Made by a program: the position numbers and the translations under genes
Shown: one piece after another, positions 52,853-61,345 of the stretch
Position numbering within the stretch: the first letter of the stretch is position 1
Layout: each line of letters begins with the position of its first letter
DNA from: Kribbella catacumbae DSM 19601
Lineage (GTDB): Bacteria; Actinomycetota; Actinomycetes; Propionibacteriales; Kribbellaceae
Reading direction: 5' to 3'
Assembly: GCF_000372465.1 (NCBI RefSeq)
Contig: NZ_AQUZ01000005.1
Coordinates: 1 to 64,000 of the forward strand
DNA: 64,000 nt
Notes under the pieces: model-generated
What the model was told of the DNA's origin: nothing
Database searches by the model: none
What the model saw: only the letters and a program-made list of their open reading frames with translations

Positions 52853-53991
52853 GCAGGATCCGGTCGGTCGAAGTCTTCCCGGTCGCCGTACCGTTCGCGC
52901 GGCACTTCGTCCTCGGCAGCGGTGCCGTCGGATCGCCCGGCCAGGCCCCGGACCAGGCGGCGGCTGTCGTCTTCGTGAAGCTCACGACCGAGGACGGCGT
53001 GGTCGGCTGGGGTGAGCAGAGAGCGCTCCCCAGCTGGAGCTACGAAACCGCCGAGACGATCGCCGTCGTGATCAAGCGTCACCTCGAACCCATCCTGCTC
53101 GAGCTGACGCCCTTCGATGTCGAGCTCTTCCATCAGCGCGTGACGAAGCGACTGAGTCCCTCGGTCTCGAACGGCTTTCCCTTCGCCCGCGCGGCGGTCG
53201 ACCTCGCGCTGCACGACGCGGCCGGCAAGCTCGCCGGAGTACCGGTGCACGCGTTGCTCGGTGGCAAGGTGCACGACGAGATACCGCTCTGCTCGGCGAT
53301 CGGGGTCGGCGCCCCGGACACTGTCCGGGGCCACGCGCAGCAGTCGTCGGACTATTCGGCGTACAAGGTGAAGATCGGCGGCGATCTGGACTCCGACGTC
53401 GCCGCGATCGAGACCGTCGCGGAGGTTGCCGGCGCGAAGGCACTCTGGCTGGACGCCAACCAGTCATACCGTCCGAGCGCGCTGAAGCAGTTGCTCGACC
53501 GGACCAGGCACGTCCGGACGATTCATTGCGTTGAGCAACCAGTACCGAGTACCGACACGCTGGCCATGCACCGGCTGCGCGAGCTGATCGACCTGCCGAT
53601 CGCGATCGACGAGGGCAGCTTCACCGCGCAGGACCTGGCCCGGGTGATCCGGCTGGATGCCGCCGATCTGGTGGTGGTGAAGATCTGCAAGTCCGGTGGC
53701 CTGCGGAACGCGCTGAAGACCGCTCAGGTAGCGCTCTCCGGCGGCGTCGAGATCCTAGCCAGCGGGCTCACCGACTGCGGGATCGGCTTCGCGGCCGCGC
53801 TGCATCTGTTCAGCCAGCTCGACCTCGCCCTGCCGGCCGAGCTGAACGGGCCTGAACTGCTCTCCGACCTGTACGTCGAGGGACTGACCATCACCAAGGC
53901 CGTCGCGACGGTCCCCACCGCGCCCGGTCTGGGCGTCCAGGTCGACGAGGAGCGGATCCGCGCCGAGTCGATCGACCTGCTCTTCAGCTGA
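52849..53991 (+). CDS. enolase-superfamily enzyme (mandelate racemase / muconate lactonising group)
   Basis: In this 380-residue protein the capping domain is followed by a TIM barrel with the K-x-K pair K173/K175 (YKVKIGG), metal ligands D202 (LDANQSY), E229 (CVEQP) and D254 (AIDEG), and K278 (VVKICKSGG). That set is typical of the MLE/dipeptide-epimerase subgroup. Given its neighbours, a sugar-acid dehydratase or racemase role is likely. It is translationally coupled to the dehydrogenase and 10 nt from the binding-protein gene. Confidence 0.87.
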   Translation: MSRIRSVEVFPVAVPFARHFVLGSGAVGSPGQAPDQAAAVVFVKLTTEDGVVGWGEQRALPSWSYETAETIAVVIKRHLEPILLELTPFDVELFHQRVTKRLSPSVSNGFPFARAAVDLALHDAAGKLAGVPVHALLGGKVHDEIPLCSAIGVGAPDTVRGHAQQSSDYSAYKVKIGGDLDSDVAAIETVAEVAGAKALWLDANQSYRPSALKQLLDRTRHVRTIHCVEQPVPSTDTLAMHRLRELIDLPIAIDEGSFTAQDLARVIRLDAADLVVVKICKSGGLRNALKTAQVALSGGVEILASGLTDCGIGFAAALHLFSQLDLALPAELNGPELLSDLYVEGLTITKAVATVPTAPGLGVQVDEERIRAESIDLLFS

Positions 53992-54001
53992 GGAGTCATC
54001 A

Positions 54002-55306
54002 ATGAAAGAGCTGTCCCGCCGCAGCTTCCTCAAATATACCGGTGCTGCCGCGGCCGCCTCCGGACTACTCACCGCCTGCTCGTCCACCCCAAAGGGGGCT
54101 GCCACCTGGTCGATGTGGTCGAGCAGCCCCGCCGAACGCAAGGTCTGGGAGGCCTTCAGCGAGTACGTCCAGCAGCAGCTGAAGGTCGAGTCGATCCCGT
54201 CCCTGACCCCGTCCGGCGGCTACCCGACCAAGCTCGACCTCCAACTCGTGAGCGGAACGGCCGGCCTGGTGACCGCGCTGAACGGCACGCTGATCCCGAC
54301 GTACGCCGCCCGCGGAGCGCACCGGCCGCTCGACGACCTGCTCGCCGCCGACCCCGACTTCGAGCTCGACGACTTCTATCCCGCGATCCGGAAGATCTCC
54401 ACCTTCAACAACCAGACCTACGGGATCGGTTTCGACGTCGCGCCGACCGTCCTGTACTACAACAAGACGCTACTGGCCAAGGCCGGTGTCCCACCGCCGT
54501 CGCGGACCGAACCGATGACATGGGCGACGTTCCGGGAGCTCGCGAAGGAGCTGACCAGACCGCCCGACCAGTACGGCTTCACCTGCGCGCCGGCGATCGA
54601 CGATCTGGTCTCCTGGATCTACTGCGCGGGTGGGAACGTGATGAACGACGAGGGCACGGTCAGCACCCTGGACGCACCGGAGGCGAGTCAGGCGATCCAG
54701 TTCGTCATCGACTTGTTCGTCAAGGACAAGGTGACGCCACCGATCAGCAACCTGGTCACCGAGAGCTCATCGGCCAACTTCATGGAGGGCAACGTCGCCT
54801 TTATGCAGAACGGTCCATGGCAGGTGGTCAATATCCGGAAGGCGAAGTTCGACTGGGACGTCATCCCGTTCCCGGCCGGGCCGGTCGGCAGTACGCCGCG
54901 AGTGTCGGGATCGGCGTTCGCGATCCCGTCCGGCGTCAAGGGCGACGACCTGCAGTTCGCGTGGAAGCTGCTCAAGACGCTGACCAGTACCGGTGCTCTC
55001 GACATCTATGCGAAGGCCGGCCGGAACAATCCGGCGCGGTTGTCGGCGGGCAGCGCATTCAAGCCGCCACCCGACAACCTCGGAGTGGTGCAGGAGATCT
55101 TGGCCGGCAAGGTGGCCGGCGGGCATCCGTTCGATGTCACCACCAACTGGAACCAGGTCAAGCAGTTGCTCGGCCAGGACCTGCCGCGCACGTTCCTCGG
55201 CCAGGTCTCCGTACCGGATGCACTCAACGGGCTGAAGCCGCGGCTCGACGTACTGATGAAGCAGCACCAGGACAACATCCGCCAAGCCGAAGCCAGGAAG
55301 GGGTGA
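54002..55306 (+). CDS. sugar ABC transporter substrate-binding lipoprotein (CUT1)
   Basis: This 434-residue protein starts at ATG 54002 behind GAGGAG. The N-terminus has a twin-arginine motif (RRSFLK) and a lipobox LTAC (C26), so it is a Tat-exported lipoprotein. The family-1 binding-protein fold shows IGFDVAPTVLYYNKTLLAKAG and FMEGNVAFMQNGPWQV. It delivers a sugar to the two permeases that follow. Confidence 0.9.
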   Translation: MKELSRRSFLKYTGAAAAASGLLTACSSTPKGAATWSMWSSSPAERKVWEAFSEYVQQQLKVESIPSLTPSGGYPTKLDLQLVSGTAGLVTALNGTLIPTYAARGAHRPLDDLLAADPDFELDDFYPAIRKISTFNNQTYGIGFDVAPTVLYYNKTLLAKAGVPPPSRTEPMTWATFRELAKELTRPPDQYGFTCAPAIDDLVSWIYCAGGNVMNDEGTVSTLDAPEASQAIQFVIDLFVKDKVTPPISNLVTESSSANFMEGNVAFMQNGPWQVVNIRKAKFDWDVIPFPAGPVGSTPRVSGSAFAIPSGVKGDDLQFAWKLLKTLTSTGALDIYAKAGRNNPARLSAGSAFKPPPDNLGVVQEILAGKVAGGHPFDVTTNWNQVKQLLGQDLPRTFLGQVSVPDALNGLKPRLDVLMKQHQDNIRQAEARKG

Positions 55307-55312
55307 GCTCGG

Positions 55313-56257
55313 ATGGCTGTCGACACGCTCCCCGCGCGGACGGCTCCGCGACCTCAGGCCGCGCCGGCCGGCCCGACGCCGCGCTGGCGGAACAAGGAGA
55401 CGATCGCCGCGTGGCTGTTCATCCTGCCCAGCCTGATCGGGTTCCTGATCTTCACCGCCGGTCCGGTGCTCGCCGCGGGCGTGATCTCGCTGCTGAACTG
55501 GAACCTGTTCAGCTCTCCCACATTCGCGGGCCTGAAGAACTTCGCTCGCCTGGGTCCCGATCCGACGTTCTGGTCGGCGCTCGGCAATACGGCGTACTTC
55601 ACCTTGGTGAGTGTGCCGCTGACCATCCTGGTGAGTCTCGGCCTCGCACTGTTGCTCAACCAGGGACTGAGCCGGATCGCGGTCTTCCGCTCCCTGCTGC
55701 TGTTGCCCTACGCAACGATCACGGTGGCGGTGGCGTTCGTCTGGATCTGGCTCTACATCCCGCACGGCGGCCTGGCGAACACCGTGCTCGGATGGTTCGG
55801 CATCAACGGTCCGGCCTGGCTGATCAGTGACTTCTGGGCGATGCCGGCGCTGATCGCGATGAGTGTCTGGAAGAGTTTCGGGTTCGGCATGGTGGTCTTC
55901 CTGGCCGGTCTGCAGGCGATTCCGCAGCAGCTCTACGAGGCGGCCAGGGTCGACGGCAGCTCGGCCTGGCAGTCCTTCCGCAACGTCACCCTGCCGATGT
56001 TGTCGCCGGCCCTGTTCTTCGTCATCGTCACCTCGATCATCGGCTCGTTCCAGGTCTTCGACCAAGCGCTGATCATGACGAACGGCGGGCCAGGATCGCG
56101 CACCACCACGCTCGTCATGTACATCTACCGCACCGGCTTCGAGAACTACGACCAGGGATACGCGGCGGCGCAGTCGCTGGTCCTGTTCGGGTTCATCGTC
56201 GTCATCACCGCAGCGCAGTTCGTGCTGCAGCGGAGGCTTGTCCACTATGACAACTGA
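55313..56257 (+). CDS. sugar ABC transporter permease (MalF/UgpA type)
   Basis: This 314-residue protein has six membrane helices after a proline-rich cytoplasmic start. The EAA loop that contacts the ATPase is LYEAARVDGSSAWQSFRNVTLPML. It is 6 nt downstream of the binding-protein gene and overlaps the next permease gene. Confidence 0.9.
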   Translation: MAVDTLPARTAPRPQAAPAGPTPRWRNKETIAAWLFILPSLIGFLIFTAGPVLAAGVISLLNWNLFSSPTFAGLKNFARLGPDPTFWSALGNTAYFTLVSVPLTILVSLGLALLLNQGLSRIAVFRSLLLLPYATITVAVAFVWIWLYIPHGGLANTVLGWFGINGPAWLISDFWAMPALIAMSVWKSFGFGMVVFLAGLQAIPQQLYEAARVDGSSAWQSFRNVTLPMLSPALFFVIVTSIIGSFQVFDQALIMTNGGPGSRTTTLVMYIYRTGFENYDQGYAAAQSLVLFGFIVVITAAQFVLQRRLVHYDN

Positions 56258-57101
56258 CGCCGTCACACCCTTGCTCAAGAACCCGGTGGCGACCCGCAAG
56301 CTGATCGTCTTCGCCTGCTTCCTGGTCACCGCGGTGACGCTGGTACCGGTCGTGATGATGGTGCTGGTCGCGTTCCAGTCCGACGCCGAGTCGATGGCCG
56401 CGCAGCCGTCGTTCTGGCCGAGCAGCTGGCATCCGGAGAACCTCCAACGCGCCTTCGACCTGGTGCCGCTTGGCCGCTATCTGGTCAACACGGTCATCTT
56501 CGCGGCCGGTACGACGCTGCTGGAGACCGTCACGGCCGCGCTGGCGGCGTACGCGTTCGCCCGGCTGAACTTTCCCGGCCGGAGCTGGTTGTTCGGGATC
56601 TATCTGGCCACCTTGATGATCCCGTCGCAGGTGACGCTGATCCCGCAGTTCATCCTGGTCGCCAAGTTGCAGGGCATCGACACCTGGCCGGGAATGATCC
56701 TGCCGCATGCGTTCACCGCGATCGGCGTGTTCCTGCTGCGGCAGTTCTTCCTCGGCATCCCGCGCGACTACGAGGAGGCGGCGCGGCTCGACGGCGCGAA
56801 CCGGTGGCAGGCGTTCATCCGGGTGATCGTGCCGCTGGCGGTGCCGGCGATCGCGACCCTCGCGGTGTTCAAGTTCATCGGCCAGTGGAACAACCTGCTC
56901 TGGCCGCTCGTCATCTCCAACAGCGATTCGACCCGTACTGCGGCCGTCGGGCTGCAGGTCTTCCAGGACATCAACGGCACCCAGTGGAACCTGCTCTTGA
57001 TGGCAGCCACGATCACCACGGTGCCGTTGATCGTGCTCTTCTTCCTGACCCAGCGCTGGTTCATCAGAGGCATCACCATGAGCGGGCTCGGAGGCCGCTG
57101 A
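56247..57101 (+). CDS. sugar ABC transporter permease (MalG/UgpE type)
   Basis: This protein has about 284 residues and six membrane helices. The EAA loop is YEEAARLDGANRWQAFIRVIVPLA, and the C-terminus QRWFIRGITMSGLGG is typical of MalG partners. ATG 56247 is used; a TTG at 56238 is in frame. No ATP-binding subunit is encoded nearby, so a shared MsiK-like ATPase is presumed. Confidence 0.9.
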   Translation: MTTDAVTPLLKNPVATRKLIVFACFLVTAVTLVPVVMMVLVAFQSDAESMAAQPSFWPSSWHPENLQRAFDLVPLGRYLVNTVIFAAGTTLLETVTAALAAYAFARLNFPGRSWLFGIYLATLMIPSQVTLIPQFILVAKLQGIDTWPGMILPHAFTAIGVFLLRQFFLGIPRDYEEAARLDGANRWQAFIRVIVPLAVPAIATLAVFKFIGQWNNLLWPLVISNSDSTRTAAVGLQVFQDINGTQWNLLLMAATITTVPLIVLFFLTQRWFIRGITMSGLGGR

Positions 57102-57103
57102 CT

Positions 57104-57907
57104 GTGCTTGATACATTTCCCACCCCACCGCCCCGGTCGACCTACACGTGGTCCGTCTTCACCAAGCCGTGGTCCGGCCTCCCCGGTGACGAGCTCGGCA
57201 AGCTCGTCGCCGGGCTCGGCTTCACCGGCGCCGAGATCCCTGTCCGCGACACCGCCTACGTCACGCCGGCCACCGCCGAGGCCGAGTTGCCGAAGTTCAC
57301 CGATCAGCTCCGCGCCGAAGGTGTCGAGCCGATCAGCATCGCGAGCGACCTGTCAGAGAGCGCTTTCTCCGCGTGCGCCAAGGCAGGCGTCCCGATGATC
57401 CGCATCATGGCGCCGATCGGACCGGACGGGTACGCGGCCTCGGTCCGCCGGATCAGGCAGGAGCTCGAGGAATCCGCCGCGCTGGTCCAGCGGTACGGCG
57501 TACAGGTTGGTGTGCAGCCGCATCACGGCAGGTTCGTCACGTCGTCGCTGGGTGTTCTCCAGTTGCTGGACGGCCTTCCGGACGAGTTCAAGGTCGTCTG
57601 GGACGCGGCTCACGATGCTCTGGCCGGTGACGATCCCGCGATCACGCTGGACCTGGTCCGGGATCGGCTGGGCATCGTCAACCTGAAGAACGCTAAGTAC
57701 GTCCAGACCAGCGACGGCTGGAAGACCTGGTTCGGCCAGGCGGGCGAGGGACTGTCGAGCTGGCCGACGATCTTCCAGCACCTCGAGGACTACACCGGCC
57801 CGATCTGCCTCACCGGTCAGTACTCCGATCCGTCGGTGCCGGTCGAGGTCCGGGTGATGGCCGACCTGCAATTTGCTCAGGCTGCTGCTGTCACATCTGC
57901 CCGCTGA
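57104..57907 (+). CDS. sugar phosphate isomerase/epimerase (TIM barrel)
   Basis: This 267-residue protein starts at GTG 57104 with GGAGG upstream. The AP-endonuclease-2-like barrel shows LGFTGAEIPVRD, GVQVGVQPHHGRF (metal His), VWDAAHDALAGDD and LGIVNLKNAKY. It probably isomerises the imported sugar or a catabolite. It is the last clear member of the operon. Confidence 0.84.
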   Translation: MLDTFPTPPPRSTYTWSVFTKPWSGLPGDELGKLVAGLGFTGAEIPVRDTAYVTPATAEAELPKFTDQLRAEGVEPISIASDLSESAFSACAKAGVPMIRIMAPIGPDGYAASVRRIRQELEESAALVQRYGVQVGVQPHHGRFVTSSLGVLQLLDGLPDEFKVVWDAAHDALAGDDPAITLDLVRDRLGIVNLKNAKYVQTSDGWKTWFGQAGEGLSSWPTIFQHLEDYTGPICLTGQYSDPSVPVEVRVMADLQFAQAAAVTSAR

Positions 57908-57957
57908 GCTCCGTCAGGGAGATAAGAGTCCAGACGGAGCAAAGGAAGTACGACGAG

Positions 57958-58416
57958 ATGACTGCACGGATGAAGAACCCCGCGGCGTTGTTGCCGGACG
58001 CAATGACCGGGATTCAGAACATTTACAAGGCGATGTACAAGGGCGGGGTACCGGCCACCACGATGGAGCTGGTGCACCTGCGAGCGAGCCAGATCAACGG
58101 CTGCAGCGCGTGTATCTACGGCGGGATCGACAGCGCGAAGAAGCACGGTGAGACCGACGAGCGGCTGCACCAGGTCGTTGCCTGGCGGGAGTCGGAGCTG
58201 TTCACCGACGCCGAACGCGCCGCCTTGGCGATGGCCGAAGCCGCCACCCGGCTGGCCGACCGGCCGGACGCGGTCACCGACGAGATCTGGGCCGCGGCCG
58301 CGGAGCACTTCGACGAGCAGCAACTGGCCGCGATCATCTTGATGATCAGCCTCACCAACCTGTTCAACCGCCTCAACACCACCGTCCGCGCCCCCGCCGG
58401 CGCCACCTGGTCTTGA
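57958..58416 (+). CDS. carboxymuconolactone decarboxylase / AhpD-like protein
   Basis: This 152-residue protein carries the AhpD-type redox motif NGCSACIYGG (CxxC) followed by a histidine (KKHGE), and ELVHLRASQ before it, as in peroxidase-related CMD proteins. A GGAAG ribosome site precedes ATG 57958. It probably reduces peroxides or alkylhydroperoxidase partners. Confidence 0.87.
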   Translation: MTARMKNPAALLPDAMTGIQNIYKAMYKGGVPATTMELVHLRASQINGCSACIYGGIDSAKKHGETDERLHQVVAWRESELFTDAERAALAMAEAATRLADRPDAVTDEIWAAAAEHFDEQQLAAIILMISLTNLFNRLNTTVRAPAGATWS

Positions 58417-58503
58417 CCCGGTTGAGCCGGGCAGCGGCGATCATGTCGAAGTGACGCGGAGGCCTCCGACGTCTCTGGTATCTGAATCGGCAGAGGAGTC
58501 GCT

Positions 58504-58854
58504 GTGAAGTACATGTTGTTGATCTACGGCAATACCGGGACCTGGGACGCGTTGGCGGCCGACGGGATCGAGTCGGTGTACGACGTACATCGCGGCATCC
58601 TGGCCGAGACCCGCGCCAGCGGCGAGTTGGTGGCGGCCGACGGGCTGGCCACCGAGCAGGCGCGGGTCGTCCAGGTCAAGGACGGGGTGGCGGCCGTGAC
58701 GGACGGACCGTTCACGGAGTCGAAAGAGGTGCTGGCCGGCTACTACCTGCTCGACTGCACCCTCGAGCGCGCGACGGAACTCGCCGCGAGGCTCCCGGAA
58801 GCCCCCTACTCCCCGATCGAGGTCCGTGCGCTGACGCAGCCCTTCGATGAGTAG
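58504..58854 (+). CDS. YCII/DGPF-domain protein
   Basis: This 116-residue protein starts at GTG 58504 with GAGGAG 5 nt upstream. It opens KYMLLIYG and contains the DGPF motif (VTDGPFTESKEVLAGYYLLD), typical of YciI-related proteins. Homologues often sit beside an ECF sigma-factor gene. None is here, and the biochemical role is unknown. Confidence 0.88.
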   Translation: MKYMLLIYGNTGTWDALAADGIESVYDVHRGILAETRASGELVAADGLATEQARVVQVKDGVAAVTDGPFTESKEVLAGYYLLDCTLERATELAARLPEAPYSPIEVRALTQPFDE

Positions 58855-58945
58855 GCCCCCGGCGTACCAGGGACTTGCCGGCCTCAGCTCGGCGTTGACC
58901 TGAGACCGGCGAGTCACTGATTCAGCCGGTGTGCCCAGCCGAAGG

Positions 58946-58961
58946 CCGGGTGGTTACCCGG
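58946..58961 (-). terminator. hairpin at 3' end of the 112-codon ORF
   Basis: A CCGGGT stem with a 4-nt loop and ACCCGG spans the TAA stop of the minus-strand ORF at 58954. Confidence 0.5.
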
Positions 58962-59292
58962 TCTTGGTCAGCCCAGCCCGTTCGGCTGGGGCAGCTCGTG
59001 CGAGGGTGACCCCACCTGAGGCGGGCTGATCTCCCATGCCCCGGCCACCCTGGACGAACACCGTCGCGCCTCGCTCCGGCGCCTGCACGCCGTCGCCGAG
59101 ACGCAGTGTGGTGGTGAGGCCGCTACTGAGCCTCAGCACCGCCACGCGGCGCGGTTGCCCGGACGGAATCGACGAGGTCACCTCGTGGATGCCGGTGCAA
59201 ACCGCCGGTTGGATCGCAGCCCGTCCGAGTTGCGTCGTACCGTGGCTCCTCACACCACGGCACTGCTCGGCGAGCTCTTTCATCGCTGACAC
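58954..59292 (-). CDS. hypothetical protein, 112 residues
   Basis: GTG 59292 is preceded by GAGGGGG, the third codon positions are strongly GC-rich, and a hairpin overlaps the stop, which together support a real gene. The sequence (AVLRLSSGLTTTLRLGDGV, VFVQGGRGMGDQ) suggests beta structure with no known motif. No signal peptide or membrane helix is seen. I do not recognise a family. Confidence 0.45.
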   Translation of the reverse strand: MSAMKELAEQCRGVRSHGTTQLGRAAIQPAVCTGIHEVTSSIPSGQPRRVAVLRLSSGLTTTLRLGDGVQAPERGATVFVQGGRGMGDQPASGGVTLARAAPAERAGLTKTG

Positions 59293-59336
59293 AAATCCCC
59301 CTCTCTTCGTTCCCCCGAGGAACAGTTACTGACGGG

Positions 59337-59400
59337 GCAACTGTCAGTCCTGCGCAACGGCCTCACTGCACTGCCCTGCACAGCACTGCGCAACAGTTGC
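59337..59400. promoter_or_regulatory. inverted GCAACTGT/ACAGTTGC pair and GCAACAGTTGC palindrome
   Basis: GCAACTGT (59337-59344) and ACAGTTGC (59393-59400) are inverted copies 48 nt apart. The right copy is part of the 11-bp palindrome GCAACAGTTGC (59390-59400). They lie between the permease stop (59516) and the start of the 112-codon gene (59292), a plausible operator for the latter. Confidence 0.4.
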
Positions 59401-59515
59401 CATCACCCCACACCGGCCCCGGCGCGGAAGTGATCCCGGAAGCCTTGCTCACCGTGACGGCGTTTTCAAGGGATCACCGAGGGAATCCCGCCCACCGGAA
59501 CCACTGTCCAGGAAA

Positions 59516-60397
59516 CTACTGCCCACCGAACCCAGTGGTCGCGATTCCCTTGATGATCTGCCTTTGGAAAAACAGGAAAACAGCGACCAGCGGCAGTGCG
59601 GCGAGGATGGCGGACGCCATGTTCTGCGCATATTGCAGGCCGTATGCACTCTTGACGGTCTGCAGCCCGACCGGCAGCGTCATCAGCTGAGCATCGGTGG
59701 TCACGATGAAGGGCCAGAGGAAGTTGTTCCAAGCACCTATGAACACGAAGATCGCAACGGCCGCCAGGATTGGCCGTGACAAGGGCAGCACAATCGACCA
59801 GAAGACCCGGAGCCGATTCGCGCCGTCGACCCGGGCGGCGTCCTCGAGTTCGACCGGGATCTGATCGAAGAAGCGCTTCAAAATGAGCACCATCGCCGGC
59901 GCGAACGCTTGCGGGAGAATGATTCCCCAGTACGTGTCGACGAGGTCGAAGGCAAGCATCTGCCGGAACAGCGGCACGATCAGCAACTGCGGCGGGATGA
60001 TGATGGCCGCGATGATCGCGGCGTACAGCCAGCGGCGGCCGCGGAAATCCATTCGGGAGAACGCATAACCGGCCAGTGCGGACGTCGCGACCGTGATGAA
60101 GGTGATCGCCGCCGAGGTGATCAGGCTGTTCCAGGCCCACGCCGGGATGTCGCCGGCCGAGAGGACCTTGCGGTAGGCATCGAAGCTGAACCCGTCCGGC
60201 GGCGACAGGCTGAGGTTCGACGCACCGGCATCGGCCTCGCTCTTCAGCGACGTCAGGACCGCCCAGGCGAACGGGACCAGCCAGGTCGCCGCCAGGAACG
60301 CCAGGATCAGCAGCGCGACCATCCGCGAAACGCTCCACGGATTCTCGCCCGGCTTGTGAGTCTGCTTGGTGGCCCTCGACAACGTGTAGGTGCTCAT
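59516..60397 (-). CDS. sugar ABC transporter permease (MalG type), second system
   Basis: This 293-residue protein has six helices. The EAA loop is LEDAARVDGANRLRVFWSIVLPLS, and the C-terminus QRQIIKGIATTGFGG is typical of CUT1 MalG partners. The ATG (60397) overlaps the stop of the upstream permease (ATGA). Confidence 0.9.
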   Translation of the reverse strand: MSTYTLSRATKQTHKPGENPWSVSRMVALLILAFLAATWLVPFAWAVLTSLKSEADAGASNLSLSPPDGFSFDAYRKVLSAGDIPAWAWNSLITSAAITFITVATSALAGYAFSRMDFRGRRWLYAAIIAAIIIPPQLLIVPLFRQMLAFDLVDTYWGIILPQAFAPAMVLILKRFFDQIPVELEDAARVDGANRLRVFWSIVLPLSRPILAAVAIFVFIGAWNNFLWPFIVTTDAQLMTLPVGLQTVKSAYGLQYAQNMASAILAALPLVAVFLFFQRQIIKGIATTGFGGQ

Positions 60398-61326
60398 CGG
60401 CCGCTCCTGCGGTTGAGAAGTCTGTACTGCGCCAGCGACACCAGCACGATGATCGCGAAGAACAGGTACGAGATCGCCGAGGAGTAGCCGAACCGGTAGC
60501 CGGTGAAGCCGGACTCGTAGATGTACTGCACGATCGACCGGGTCGAGCCGGCCGGTCCGCCGTTGGTGAGCATGTAGATCTGGTCGAACACCTTCAGCGA
60601 GGCGAGCAACTGCAGCGTCACGATCAGCGCGGTCGTCGGCGCGAGTTGCGGGATCACGATCGCGAACAACTGCCGCCACTTGCCGGCGCCGTCGATCGCG
60701 GCGGCCTCGAACTGCTGCTCGGGAATGTTCTGCAGCGCGGCCAGGTAGAGCAGGAAGTTGAACCCGATCGTCCACCACAAGGTGGTGATCACCACCGAGA
60801 ACATCGCCACGTTCGGATCTTGCAGCCAGGCGACCGGTGCGATCCCGAACTCGGCCAGCACGCCGTTGATCAGGCCGATCTTGGGGTTGTACATCCAGGC
60901 CCAGAACAGCACGACGACGGTCGAGGCAAGGAGGTACGGCATGAAGAACGACAGCCGCCACAACCATCGGCCTGGCAGTCCGAGGTTCACCAGCAACGCG
61001 AATGCCAGCGACAAGACGACCAACGGCACCGTCGACAGCACGGTGAACCAGATCGTGTTGCCGAGCGAACGCCACAGATCCGGGTCCTGGAAGGCCTCGG
61101 CATAGTTGGCGAAACCGATCACCCCGCTGTTCGCGCCGGTCAGCGTCTCCCCGGTGAAACTCAGGTACAGCCCGTAGACCGCGGGCACCACCAGGAAGAG
61201 CACGAACAGCACCGCGAACGGCGCGGCGAAGGCCCAGCCGGTCAGCGTCTCCCCGCGCCGGGCCTTGAGCTTGCCCTCGGCAACAACTGGCGTCGTGGCC
61301 GCGGGACTGTCGATGGCGGTCGACAT
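60394..61326 (-). CDS. sugar ABC transporter permease (MalF type), second system
   Basis: This 310-residue protein starts at ATG 61326 with GGGAG upstream. It has six helices and the EAA loop FEAAAIDGAGKWRQLFAIVIPQL. It lies between the binding protein and the MalG-type permease in one operon. Confidence 0.9.
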   Translation of the reverse strand: MSTAIDSPAATTPVVAEGKLKARRGETLTGWAFAAPFAVLFVLFLVVPAVYGLYLSFTGETLTGANSGVIGFANYAEAFQDPDLWRSLGNTIWFTVLSTVPLVVLSLAFALLVNLGLPGRWLWRLSFFMPYLLASTVVVLFWAWMYNPKIGLINGVLAEFGIAPVAWLQDPNVAMFSVVITTLWWTIGFNFLLYLAALQNIPEQQFEAAAIDGAGKWRQLFAIVIPQLAPTTALIVTLQLLASLKVFDQIYMLTNGGPAGSTRSIVQYIYESGFTGYRFGYSSAISYLFFAIIVLVSLAQYRLLNRRSGR

Positions 61327-61345
61327 ACCGGTCTCCCTTCCGAGC

